Positions 55,848-64,000 of a stretch of DNA of 64,000 nucleotides are shown here, piece by piece; within the stretch, counting starts at the first letter, position 1, and each line of letters starts with the position of its first letter. The stretch is from contig JAXLYP010000017.1 in assembly GCA_046351395.1 (NCBI GenBank), positions 124,001 through 188,000 of the forward strand, read 5' to 3'. Both the position numbers and the translations under genes were made by a program. This DNA is from CAYYKK01 sp046351395. GTDB taxonomy: Bacteria > Myxococcota_A > Polyangia > Polyangiales > Polyangiaceae. Under the pieces are notes generated by a model. The model was given only the letters and a program-made list of their open reading frames with translations, made no database searches and was not told the DNA's origin.

Positions 55848-56885
55848 GTGCGCGTGCGGCTCGCCCTCGTCGCCTCGATCGCGCTCCCCGCCTGCGGCGC
55901 TCGCACGTCGCTCCGCGAGGACGCGGAGGCGGTCGCCTCGACCGCGGAGGCGTCGAGCAGCGCGAGCAGCGGTGAGGGGGGCTGCTCGCCGACGACGCTC
56001 GAGGCAGACAGTCCGGGGGTGGAGTTCCTCGTGGCCGAGGGGGAGCAGGTCTTCTACGTCACGCGCGATCACCGCGTGATGGCGGCGAATCTGGACACCG
56101 CGGAGGCCACGCTGCTCACGGCCACGTCGCCCATGGCGCTCGCGGGCGCGGTGACGGCGTTCGGAGACTTCGTCTACTACGCGGACGACAACGTCGTCTG
56201 GCGCGTCTCCAAAGCGGGCGGAGCGCCCGAGGCGCTGACGGAGAAGATCCCGCAGCTCTTCAACCTCACGGCGGACGCGTCGGGCCTCTACTGGACGCAA
56301 GGGGGCGGACCCGTCGCGGCGCGCGATATCATCCGGCGTCGGCCCGATGGGACGCGCATCACCATCGCGTCCCAGCAGCACGGGGTGTTCGGGATCCTGC
56401 CTCTGCCCGAGGGGATCGTGTTCTCGACGCAATCGGACGACTCCGGCGTGTTCCTCGCCAGCCCCGACGGCGGCGCGGTCACGGCGATCGTCACGGGGCT
56501 GCCGCAGCCGCGCTACCCCTTCGCCCACGGCGGGTGGATCCACTGGGTCGAGGAGACGGACGTCGACAAGCAGGGCTTTGGCGCGGTCGCGCGCGCGAAG
56601 CTCGATGGATCGGGCTACGAGCGCGTCCTCGTAGAGGGCGACCCGGCGATCGTGACGACGCGTGCCGTGACCGACGGCGTCCACACGTTCGCCGTACGCG
56701 TCGCCGCGAACTACAGCGTCGTCGCGGCGGATTACCCCGTCGCGACCGACGTCGTGACGGTCCGCGAGAGCCCGTTCCCGATCAGCGCGCTCTCGCTCAC
56801 GCTCACTCCGAAGCGACTCGTCTTCACGTTCACGGAGCCGTCCGGGGAGCCGAGCATCGAGTCCGTGTGCCTCGCCGATCTCTAG
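55848..56885 (+). CDS. Lipoprotein with beta-propeller-like repeats
   Basis: 345 aa from GTG at 55848 (a second GTG is 6 bp on). Lipobox LPAC followed by GARTSLRED, a start seen in many lipoproteins of this bacterial group; a Ser-rich linker; then repeats of about 45 residues with Y(V)T/YYADD-type strands (QVFYVTRDHRVMAANLDT, DFVYYADDNVVWRVSKAGG, GLYWTQGGG, HGGWIHWVEETDVD). The pattern is that of a TolB/YncE-like six-bladed propeller. It is probably a surface-exposed binding protein. Confidence 0.75.
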   Translation: MRVRLALVASIALPACGARTSLREDAEAVASTAEASSSASSGEGGCSPTTLEADSPGVEFLVAEGEQVFYVTRDHRVMAANLDTAEATLLTATSPMALAGAVTAFGDFVYYADDNVVWRVSKAGGAPEALTEKIPQLFNLTADASGLYWTQGGGPVAARDIIRRRPDGTRITIASQQHGVFGILPLPEGIVFSTQSDDSGVFLASPDGGAVTAIVTGLPQPRYPFAHGGWIHWVEETDVDKQGFGAVARAKLDGSGYERVLVEGDPAIVTTRAVTDGVHTFAVRVAANYSVVAADYPVATDVVTVRESPFPISALSLTLTPKRLVFTFTEPSGEPSIESVCLADL

Positions 56886-56908
56886 AGGACCGCGCCGCGA
56901 TCCCCTGA

Positions 56909-58084
56909 TCAGCTTCGCTTGAGCCGGTCGAACGCGGCGAGCGCGAGCTCGACCGCGCCCTCGCTCGTCGCCGCCGTGGCGGAGAGGTGACCAATCTTGC
57001 GACCGGGGCGCGCGCCTCGCTTGCCGTAGAGGTGGAGTCGCACGCCCGACAGCGAGAGCGCGTCGTGGAACGCGGGCTCGCCGTCCCCGACCCAGAGATC
57101 GCCGAGCAGGTTCACGATCGCCGCGGGCCGCAGCGCCTCCGCCGAGCCGAGCGGCATGTCGCACACGGCGCGCGCGTGCTGTTCGAACTGACTCGTCGCG
57201 CACGCGATCTGCGTCGCGTGGAAGCTGTTGTGCGGACGCGGCGCGAGCTCGTTCACGAGGAGCTCGCCGTCAAGCACGAAGAGCTCGACGACGAGCAGGC
57301 CGACGGCGTCGAGCTGGACGGCGATCTGCCGTCCGATCTCCGCCGCGCGCGTCGCCATCGCCGCGGGGATGGGCGCGGGGATCACCGACCACTTGAGGAT
57401 CCGCTCCTCGTGGTGATTCTTGGCCGGCGGGTAGACGACGATCTCTCCGCTCGGGCTCCGCGCGACGAGCACGGAGAGCTCGCCTTCGATCGGCAGCCCC
57501 TTCTCCACGACCGCCGAGAGGCGCGCGGACGGACCCGCGAGGAGGTCGAACGCGGATTGGCTCTCGGCCGCGGAGCGGATCTCGACCTGGCCGCGGCCGT
57601 CGTACCCACCCGTCGCCGCCTTCACGAAGCACAGCCCGCCGTCCTCGGCGTCCGCGTGGAGCGCACGGAACGCAGCCGCGATCTCGTGCGCGCTCGAGAC
57701 GACGCGGAACGCGCCCACGGGGAAGCCCTCCCGCTCGAGCCACGCCTTCTGCACCACGCGGTCTTGGATGATCTCGAGCACCGCGGGCGAGGGGTGCACA
57801 GGCGCGTGCTTCTCCGCGGCCCGCAAGCTCGACAGGCTGATCTTCTCGATCTCCAGCGTGATGACGTCGCTCCGGTGAGCGAGCCACGCGGCGGCGACCT
57901 CGTCGTCGAACGGCGCGGTGATGCACTCCTCGACGACGAAGCGCGCGGCGCACGACGGATCCGGATCGAGGACGCGGATGTGGTACCCGAGCTCGCGCGC
58001 CGCCATCGCCGTCATGCGCCCGAGCTGGCCTCCGCCCAGGATGCCGATCGTCGCTCCGGGGCCCAAACGTCGTACGCGCGCCAT
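56909..58084 (-). CDS. purK: PurK, N5-carboxyaminoimidazole ribonucleotide synthase
   Basis: 391 aa, usual length. ATP-grasp enzyme: GILGGGQLGRMTAMAARELG (~14-33) at the N-terminal domain, VKAATGGYDGRGQVEI as the ATP-grasp loop, ELSVLVARSPSG and the metal/phosphate region VELFVLDGELLVNELAPRPHNS followed by HATQIACATSQFEQH. It makes N5-CAIR from AIR, bicarbonate and ATP in purine synthesis. ATG at 58084 overlaps the purE stop (TGATG), so the two steps are coupled. Confidence 0.95.
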   Translation of the reverse strand: MARVRRLGPGATIGILGGGQLGRMTAMAARELGYHIRVLDPDPSCAARFVVEECITAPFDDEVAAAWLAHRSDVITLEIEKISLSSLRAAEKHAPVHPSPAVLEIIQDRVVQKAWLEREGFPVGAFRVVSSAHEIAAAFRALHADAEDGGLCFVKAATGGYDGRGQVEIRSAAESQSAFDLLAGPSARLSAVVEKGLPIEGELSVLVARSPSGEIVVYPPAKNHHEERILKWSVIPAPIPAAMATRAAEIGRQIAVQLDAVGLLVVELFVLDGELLVNELAPRPHNSFHATQIACATSQFEQHARAVCDMPLGSAEALRPAAIVNLLGDLWVGDGEPAFHDALSLSGVRLHLYGKRGARPGRKIGHLSATAATSEGAVELALAAFDRLKRS

Positions 58085-58629
58085 CAGAGCACCGTCTGGT
58101 GGAGCACCTCGTCGCGGCGCTTCTCTCGGTACGCGCGGAGCACTCCGCGCACCTCGGGGTGTTTGTTCGCGACGATCGCGGCGGCGAGGAACGCCGCGTT
58201 CGCCGCGCCCGCCTTCCCGATCGCGAGCGTGCCGACCGGGATCCCCTTCGGCATCTGCACGATCGACATCAACGCGTCGACGCCCTGGAGGCCTGTCGTC
58301 GGCATCGGCACGCCGAGCACGGGCAGGAGCGACTTGGACGCCACCATGCCCGGCAGGTGCGCGGCGCCGCCCGCGCCCGCGATGATCACCTCGACGCCAC
58401 GGGCCTCGGCGCTCTCGGCGAACTCGAACATCATGTCCGGCGTCCTGTGCGCGGAGACGACGCGCGCCTCGTGCGGGATGGCGAGCTCGGAGAGGATCTC
58501 GAGCGCCGCCGACATGTACTCGAGGTCGCTTCGGCTCCCCATGATCACGCTCACCCACGGGGGCTCTCCTGCGGAGATCGAGGCGGTGATGGAGCTCACG
58601 GACGCACCTGCATCCGGGGCCTGTCTCAC
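58084..58629 (-). CDS. purE: PurE, N5-CAIR mutase
   Basis: 181 aa from a GTG start; the first ~24 residues are an N-terminal extension beyond the usual ~160 aa, so an internal start is possible. Class I PurE motifs: VSVIMGSRSDLEYM, the SAHRTPD loop with its catalytic His, IAGAGGAAHLPGMVAS and LGVPMPTTGLQGVDALMS. It converts N5-CAIR to CAIR. It precedes purK in the same operon. A divergent gene starts at 58755. Confidence 0.95.
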   Translation of the reverse strand: MRQAPDAGASVSSITASISAGEPPWVSVIMGSRSDLEYMSAALEILSELAIPHEARVVSAHRTPDMMFEFAESAEARGVEVIIAGAGGAAHLPGMVASKSLLPVLGVPMPTTGLQGVDALMSIVQMPKGIPVGTLAIGKAGAANAAFLAAAIVANKHPEVRGVLRAYREKRRDEVLHQTVL

Positions 58630-58754
58630 GGAGGGATGGTCGCGCCTAGTCGTTTCCGCTTCCGGCTTGCGAGGCGCTCCTCCCCCGAGCGACGATGCAC
58701 CATGGAGTGTGCTGCCCGAGCTCGCGGAGCGCGCGCGCGGCCGGTCGTCCGCAC

Positions 58755-59243
58755 ATGAATGCTGCGTCTCGAGCGTGCGCCCCGAGCGATCTCGTCCAGC
58801 TCCTCGCCGGCTCGCTCGGCGCCGAGAAGGCGAGCGCGGTCGTGGACACGGCGATGAAGGCGCTCGGCATCTCGGGGGACACGTTGGAGCTCGGCGCCGC
58901 GAAGCGCGTCCTGACGTTCGTCGCGAACATCGACGGCATCGTCGGGGTCACGGGGCGAGTCGCGCTGACCCGCCTGCAGTACGGCACGAGCGCGTCTGGG
59001 AGCGTGCCGATGGTCACGAAGCCCGAGACACGTCCGCTCTCGCTCGTCGTGTCCCTGCTCGCTCCCGATTTGGGGGAGGACCGAGCAGCGCGCCTCGTCG
59101 AGGAGACCGCCTCCATCCTGAACCTCCCAGGCGAGGTGGATCTCGATCAGGCGCTCACGCTCCTCGAGCGGATCACGCGCATGAGCGGCGTCGTCGGCGT
59201 GGCCGCGCGCTTCGCGAAGACTCGGATCCACCTCTCATGGTGA
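58755..59243 (+). CDS. Hypothetical 162-aa protein
   Basis: Soluble, helical, without cysteine motifs after residue 8. Two similar halves (VVDTAMKALGISGDTLEL ... RVLTFVANIDGIVGVTGRVA and LVEETASILNLPGEVDL ... TLLERITRMSGVVGVAARFA) suggest an internal duplication. I do not recognise the family. It lies between purE (divergent) and the dehydrogenase gene. Confidence 0.6.
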   Translation: MNAASRACAPSDLVQLLAGSLGAEKASAVVDTAMKALGISGDTLELGAAKRVLTFVANIDGIVGVTGRVALTRLQYGTSASGSVPMVTKPETRPLSLVVSLLAPDLGEDRAARLVEETASILNLPGEVDLDQALTLLERITRMSGVVGVAARFAKTRIHLSW

Positions 59244-59333
59244 ACGAGCGCCCCGTTCGGCCCGTCGAGCGCCACGCCCCCGCGCGCCTCGGAGCGGGCT
59301 CAGAGAGGTCCGGGGCGCGTGGAGGCGAACCGC

Positions 59334-60650
59334 ATGAGCTGCTGTCACTACGTCGCTGAACCAGGCTTCGAGAGCGCGTTCACCGTGGACGCTTCGCGCG
59401 TCACCTTCGGTCGGGGCGCGATCCGCGAGGTCGGCGCGCGGTGCCGCAGGCTCGGCCTGCGGCGTGTCGCGCTCTTCACGGACGCTCGCGTGCGCGGGCT
59501 CGCGCTCTTCGAGCGCGCGCGAGAGTCCCTCGTCTCCGCGTCGATCGACGTGGTCGTGTACGACGGGGTCCGCGTGGAGCCGACGGACGAGTCCCTCGCC
59601 GAAGCGATCGCGTTCGCAAGCGAAGCGCGCGCCGACGGGTACGTCTCGGTCGGAGGAGGCTCGGTCATCGACACGTGCAAGGCCGCGAACCTCTACGCGA
59701 CGCACCCCGACAACCTCCTCGCGTACGTGAACGCGCCGATCGGGGATGGTCGCCCGCCTCCGGGGCCGCTCCGACCGCACGTCGCCTGCCCGACCACCTC
59801 CGGCACGGGCAGCGAGGTGACGGCCATCGCCGTGTTCGATCTGCTCTCCATGCAGGCGAAGACGGGGATCTCGAGCCCCGCGCTGCGCCCGACGGAGGCG
59901 CTCATCGATCCCGACGCGACCGACACGCTGCCGCGCGAGGTCGTCGCGGCGAGCGGGTTCGACGTGCTCTCGCACGCGCTCGAGTCCTTCACCGCGCGGC
60001 CGTACGTCTCACGCGCGCGGAGCGACGACCCGCTCGCGCGGCCGCTCAGCCAAGGCGCGAACCCGTGGAGCGACATCGGCGCGCGCGAGGCGCTCCGATC
60101 GATGGGTGAGCACTTGGTGCGCGCCGCGAACGACCCGCGCGATCGGGACGCGCGCGCCGAGGTGATGTGGGCCGCGACGCTCGCCGGCATCGCGTTCGGG
60201 AACGCGGGGGTCCACATCCCGCACGCCATGAGCTACGCGGTCGCCGGCCTCGTCCGGAGCTACCGCCCGAGCAGCGGCTACCCCGTGGACGAGCCGCTCG
60301 TGCCGCACGGCGTGAGCGTGATCCTCGGCGCGCCCGCCGCGTTCCGCGCGACCGCCCTCGCGAGCCCGGGCCGGCACCGCGAAGCGGCGCGCCTGCTCGG
60401 CGCGACCCAGGGCGAGGCGACGAGCGCGTCCGACGCGGAGGCGGGCGCGCTCCTCGCGGAGCGGCTGGTCGTCCTCATGCGCGCGCTCGGGATCCCGAAC
60501 GGCCTCGCGGGAGTGGGCTACACGCGGGCGGACGTGCCGGCCCTCACCGCGCGCGCTCTCCCGCAGAAGAGGCTCCTCAAGAACGCGCCGATCGACGTCG
60601 ACGGGCCCGCGCTCGATCGACTGTTCGAAGCGTCCCTCGGCTGCTGGTAG
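59334..60650 (+). CDS. Hydroxyacid-oxoacid transhydrogenase-like iron-containing dehydrogenase
   Basis: 438 aa (start ATG at 59334; an in-frame GTG 15 bp earlier also exists). Group III iron-dependent alcohol dehydrogenase fold: GGGSVIDTCKAAN nucleotide-binding loop, CPTTSGTGSEVT, and metal-site segments ASGFDVLSHALESFTARPY and GNAGVHIPHAMSYAVAG. The start (CCHYVAEPGFESAFTVDAS), the long SDDPLARPLSQGANPWSD insert and AGLVRSYRP are characteristic of ADHFE1/HOT, which interconverts 4-hydroxybutyrate and 2-oxoglutarate with succinic semialdehyde and 2-hydroxyglutarate. A thioesterase follows 11 bp downstream. Confidence 0.88.
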   Translation: MSCCHYVAEPGFESAFTVDASRVTFGRGAIREVGARCRRLGLRRVALFTDARVRGLALFERARESLVSASIDVVVYDGVRVEPTDESLAEAIAFASEARADGYVSVGGGSVIDTCKAANLYATHPDNLLAYVNAPIGDGRPPPGPLRPHVACPTTSGTGSEVTAIAVFDLLSMQAKTGISSPALRPTEALIDPDATDTLPREVVAASGFDVLSHALESFTARPYVSRARSDDPLARPLSQGANPWSDIGAREALRSMGEHLVRAANDPRDRDARAEVMWAATLAGIAFGNAGVHIPHAMSYAVAGLVRSYRPSSGYPVDEPLVPHGVSVILGAPAAFRATALASPGRHREAARLLGATQGEATSASDAEAGALLAERLVVLMRALGIPNGLAGVGYTRADVPALTARALPQKRLLKNAPIDVDGPALDRLFEASLGCW

Positions 60651-60661
60651 ATCCGTCCGCG

Positions 60662-61081
60662 ATGCGTCGCTCCGAGTACCGCTGGTTCACGCCGATCACG
60701 ACGAGGTGGATGGACAACGACGTCTACGGCCACGTGAACAACGTCACGTACTACAGCTACTTCGACACGGCCGCGAACCTCTACCTCATCGAGGAGGGGG
60801 GCCTCGACATCCACGCGAGCGGGGTGATCGGCCTCGTCGTGGAGTCGCGCTGCAACTACCTCGCGCCGCTGTCGTACCCCGTCGCGATCGACGCGGGCCT
60901 GCGCGTCGACAAGCTCGGGAACCGCTCGGTCACCTACGGGATCGCCATCTTCGCGCGCGGCGCGGACGCGGCCGCCGCGCACGGCCACTTCGTCCACGTG
61001 TTCGTCGATCGCTCGACGCGGAAGGCGGTCGCGATCCCCGATCGGCTGCGAGACGCGCTCACTCGGGTCGCCGTCGGCTAG
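60662..61081 (+). CDS. 4-hydroxybenzoyl-CoA-type (hotdog) thioesterase
   Basis: 139 aa. Hotdog-fold signature WMDNDVYGHVNNVTYYSYFD with the catalytic Asp and His region, then LVVESRCNYLAPLSYP and TYGIAIFARG. YbgC/FcbC-type acyl-CoA thioesterases of this size hydrolyse short-chain or aromatic acyl-CoA. Its start lies 11 bp after the dehydrogenase stop, so the two are probably an operon. Confidence 0.9.
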   Translation: MRRSEYRWFTPITTRWMDNDVYGHVNNVTYYSYFDTAANLYLIEEGGLDIHASGVIGLVVESRCNYLAPLSYPVAIDAGLRVDKLGNRSVTYGIAIFARGADAAAAHGHFVHVFVDRSTRKAVAIPDRLRDALTRVAVG

Positions 61082-61093
61082 TATCCGCAGCCT

Positions 61094-61384
61094 ATGAAGC
61101 ACTCGGTCGAGGTTCGAATCGCGGGGCGAGGATCGGTTCGAGACGAGGTCGCGACCGCGAAGGCGGATCAGATCGCGCACTGCGATCTGTGCGGTCAGGA
61201 CTGCGACGCGGTCGCCTCCACGACACGTCGGGGCGATGCGCCTCCGGGCAGCGGAGCGGCGGCCGAGGGATCCTTCGCGTGCAAGGCGTGCCTACGGAGC
61301 CTCCTCGAGGCGATGACCCTCGGCGCGTGGCTCCTCCGGTCCCCCGCCGAGGGCGGGCTGCCCTGGGGCAAGGTCAGCGGCTGA
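61094..61384 (+). CDS. Small four-cysteine (zinc-ribbon-like) protein
   Basis: 96 aa. CDLCGQDC and, 33 residues later, CKACL form a possible zinc site (C-x2-C ... C-x2-C). The rest is unremarkable. It follows the thioesterase by 12 bp. The tail lies antisense to the extreme 3' end of the DUF3556 gene. I do not recognise it; it may be a true short gene or a chance frame in GC-rich DNA, though the paired cysteines favour a gene. Confidence 0.55.
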   Translation: MKHSVEVRIAGRGSVRDEVATAKADQIAHCDLCGQDCDAVASTTRRGDAPPGSGAAAEGSFACKACLRSLLEAMTLGAWLLRSPAEGGLPWGKVSG

Positions 61385-63030
61385 TCCCACCTCGAGATCC
61401 CACGGCTGGAGCTTCCGCAGCGCGGCGACCTCGAGCTCGCCGCGTTCCGGTACCCGGTCTTCGCGTCGTGCAGGCGGTACTCCATCGTCCCTCGGCCGAG
61501 CGGCTGCGACTCGACGAAGATGCACCGGAGCTCGCCCTCCTCGAACCCGCACTGCGCCTGGATGGACTCGCAGAGCTGCTCCTGGTGCAGGTGTCCCTCG
61601 CCGAAGTTCCACCCGAGCACCATCCCCGCGACGATCTCGCCGTCCATCCACTCGTAGTCCTCCACGCGATCGACGGCTTTGGGGAGGAGCTTCACGAGCG
61701 CGCGGCCGTGGAGGTGCATCATCCGGAAGCCCACGACCTTGCTGACGAGCGCGACCGCGGTCCCTCGATCGTAGAAGCGCGCGAGCTGATCGTAGACCCA
61801 CGGGCTCGTCGTCTTCAGGCGCCCGAGCTTGCGGTACGAGTCGCCGCGGAACAGCCATATCGAGTACGCCCAGTTGCCCGCGTAGTACCGCATCGCGAGG
61901 AGGAACGAGACCCAGCGCGGGTAGAGGTTGCCGAGGAGCGGGAGCCCGACCGACATGCCGACGACGAACACGGCGAGCCACGCGGGGCCGATCGACTGGA
62001 TCGAAACGCCTGGGTGCGCCCAGAACAACGCGAAGCCCGAGTAGACCACCGCGACGTTCCACTCGAGCGGGACGGCCATGGGCACGTTGCTCGTGATGTA
62101 CCCGTGGAGCGCGAGCATCAGCGCGATCCCCACGATCGGCTTCGCGCCGAGCGGGGTCACGAGGAACGCGATGGGCACGGCGATCTCGAGCGCGGTGCCG
62201 CCGTGGGCCATCCACGTCGCGAGGCGCGACGGCCGCAGATCGTCCGGGTACGCGCGGTACATCGCCTTTCGGATCCACGCGGCGCGCGTGAGCGGGCCGT
62301 TGCTCGTCATGACGCACGTGACCGTGGGGAAATGATGATTGAGCTTCGAGAACCCCGCGAAGAACCAGAGCGCGAGCTGGACCACCATCGCGGCGGGGAG
62401 CCAGCTCGTCGTCGCCGTGAAGCAGACCAGCACGACCCAGTAATGCTCCGCGCGCGCGGCCAGGAACGCGGTCTTGTCGAGGACGCCGAGCGCGGGGACG
62501 AGGATCGCGAGCGGCAGCAGGTGCTGCAGCTCGAGCGCGGGGGCGACGAGCGCCCGCACCGCGCAGATCAAGAGCGCGAGGTAGAGCGAAACGTCGAGGA
62601 CGCCGCGGGTTCGCGCGCCGATGATCGGGGCCGAGGGGAAGAGCGGGAGCTTCGTGGTCCCGGGGCGAAGGAAGTAGAGCGCGCCGCCGAACGGCGGAAC
62701 GTACCTCCCGCTGAGCGGACCGCTGCTGCACCCGAGACCGAGGATCTCGAACAGGAGACTCCAGACGATCGCCTTTTGGAACGCGATCGGCTCGAGCCAC
62801 CACTCGGGCAAGCGTCCGAGGCTCATCGCGAACGATCCGACGCCGCAGAACAGCGCCCAGCCGAGCACGTAGAGCCCGATCTTCACGACGTAGACCAGGT
62901 AGACCGCGATCGGCGCGCCGTACCCCTGGAGCGCCCACGCGCGCGACACGCGCCGGACACGCTCCGGAAACGGCAGCGTCAGCCACTCGAGGGGATCGTA
63001 CGGGGGCGGGGTCGGCGCGAGGAACGGCAC
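61292..63030 (-). CDS. DUF3556 polytopic membrane protein (one probable frameshift near the end)
   Basis: About 570-580 aa. Start MPFLAPTPPPYDPLEWL. It has ten or more transmembrane helices with family features: WALQGYGAPIAVYLVYVVKI, EPIAFQKAIVWSLLFEILG, GLGCSSGPLSGRYVPPFGG, and a later HGYITSNVPMAVPLEWN. These match DUF3556/HTTM-like proteins, known mainly from actinobacteria and a few proteobacteria. The C-terminal soluble part (YEWMDGEIVAGMVLGWNFGE) ends in a frame that turns unlikely near 61437; one base more would continue as ELEVAALRKLQPWDLEV and stop at 61292. Function unknown. Confidence 0.78.
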
Positions 63031-63035
63031 TCGCG

Positions 63036-64000
63036 TTAGCGGTAGCGATACAGAAAGAGCGCGGCCAGCACGACGACGGCGGCGACGAGCACCACGACCG
63101 CGACGGAGAGCGCGCGGATCGTCCTCCTCACGGCGATCGACGGGTGCGCGGAAGGCTCCCGAACGGGCTCAGCGCGCGGCGGGGGCGCGATCGAAGCGAC
63201 GTCCACGTCGATCTCCACGCTGAGGCGCGCCTCGGGGAGCAGCGCGGGCGCAGCGCGCGCGACGTGGAGGTCGGCGCGCGTCGGGCGCTCGGCCTCCGGT
63301 AGCGCGGGCGCGCGGGAGCTCGGTCGGATCCGGTGTCCGTCGTCCCACGTGATGTCGAGCTCGAGCGGTCCGCTCGGCGTGCGCGCCGTCGTCCGGATCG
63401 CTCCTTCGAAGCCCTCGACGAGCTCGTCGATCGTTTGGAAGCGCATCGTCGGGTGCTTCTCGAGCCCGCGCCGGAAGAAGGTGTCGAGCCCGCGCGGGAG
63501 GCTCGGATCGAGCACGGTCGCGCGGGGCGGCGCCTCCTGGAGGATGCGCGCGAAGACCTCCGCGTTCGAGCCCTTGAAGGGGCGCTCCCCCGTGATCGCA
63601 CGGAACAAGAGGACCGAGAGGGACCAGAGATCGGAGCGGGTGTCGATCTCGTCGTGCGCGCCGATCTGCTCGGGGCTCATGTACTGCGACGATCCGACGA
63701 GCATCCCCGGTAGCGTCAGGCGGGAGGTCGACCACGTCTCTTTCGCGATCCCGAAATCGAGGAGCTTGACGATCTCGCTCCGACCGTCGAGCGCTTGGAC
63801 GCCGGACGAGGCGCCGCGCGGGCGCGCGAAGAACACGTTCGCGGGCTTGAGATCCCTGTGGACGATCGACTTTTCGTGCGCGATCCGAAGGGCGACCGCC
63901 ATCCCGCGCAGACAGTCGCGCGCCTCGTTGACCGACAATCGACCCTTTCGTTCGAGCCGCGCGTGGAGCGTCTCGCCGTAGAGGAGCTCCATGACGAGGT
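63036..64000 (-). CDS. Ser/Thr protein kinase, transmembrane (N-terminus beyond window)
   Basis: The last ~321 residues are visible; the gene enters from base 64000. Reading starts near LVMELLYGETL (hinge), then HRDLKPANVFF (catalytic Asp), VKLLDFGIAKE, a TLPGMLVGSSQYMSPEQIG activation loop and RSDLWSLSVLLFRAITGERPF. All key residues are intact in the visible part. A Pro/Ala-rich linker (~205-290) leads to a single transmembrane helix at the very C-terminus (LSVAVVVLVAAVVVLAALFL), so there is no extracytoplasmic sensor domain, unlike the kinases at 7.5-13 kb. Confidence 0.9.
   Translation of the reverse strand, partial: LVMELLYGETLHARLERKGRLSVNEARDCLRGMAVALRIAHEKSIVHRDLKPANVFFARPRGASSGVQALDGRSEIVKLLDFGIAKETWSTSRLTLPGMLVGSSQYMSPEQIGAHDEIDTRSDLWSLSVLLFRAITGERPFKGSNAEVFARILQEAPPRATVLDPSLPRGLDTFFRRGLEKHPTMRFQTIDELVEGFEGAIRTTARTPSGPLELDITWDDGHRIRPSSRAPALPEAERPTRADLHVARAAPALLPEARLSVEIDVDVASIAPPPRAEPVREPSAHPSIAVRRTIRALSVAVVVLVAAVVVLAALFLYRYR

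Overview
The window is one continuous stretch of high-GC DNA, and its gene content points to a myxobacterium, most likely of the Polyangia group. The signs are several transmembrane Ser/Thr protein kinases, many lipoproteins with Ser/Thr/Gly-rich linkers, an FHA-sigma54 activator, a DUF2169-pentapeptide protein and an OmpA protein with thrombospondin type 3 repeats. This placement is inferred from gene families only. I found no rRNA, tRNA, CRISPR array, transposase or phage gene.

Layout. 0-5.6 kb: an ArsR-type repressor with an AHSA1-type partner (cut by the window edge), then lipoproteins and two unrecognised membrane proteins. 5.6-13 kb (minus strand): two paralogous Ser/Thr kinases with a shared C-terminal extracytoplasmic domain, followed by an OmpA-like protein whose start overlaps the second kinase's stop. 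13.2-28.2 kb: a sarcosine/dimethylglycine dehydrogenase-like fusion, a kinase-like phosphotransferase, lipoproteins, an SDR, an esterase, a short protoporphyrinogen-oxidase-like protein, an FHA-sigma54 activator and a DUF2169-pentapeptide protein.

28.4-42.1 kb is the most informative region: a Kdp high-affinity potassium system with kdpE, a 26-aa microprotein gene, kdpF, kdpA, kdpB, kdpC and kdpD. It is followed by a beta-barrel porin gene and then by a second, partial copy (promoter scar, kdpC2, kdpD2). The copies have decayed in complementary ways. Copy 1 keeps the pump but its kdpD carries five single-base indels; copy 2 has lost kdpFAB but has an intact kdpD. Four upstream regions (kdpE, the kdpF operon, the porin, the kdpC2D2 unit) carry TCTTGA-type elements, three of them as direct repeats spaced exactly 11 bp. 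This looks like a local KdpE operator set.

42-53 kb: an enoyl-CoA hydratase with two compensating indels, lipoproteins, an organophosphate:phosphate-type MFS transporter, a c-type-heme lipoprotein, an L,D-transpeptidase, a thiolase translationally coupled to an MBL-fold hydrolase, and a Sel1-like protein. 53.4-55.8 kb is a cluster of four minus-strand genes broken by many single-base indels (including an RRM RNA-binding protein). 55.8-64 kb: a lipoprotein, purE-purK, a hydroxyacid-oxoacid transhydrogenase-like dehydrogenase, a thioesterase, a DUF3556 membrane protein and a further Ser/Thr kinase that runs off the edge.

A recurring feature is single-base indels in otherwise well-conserved coding frames, often next to G/C runs. 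They may be consensus errors or real lesions; raw reads would decide.
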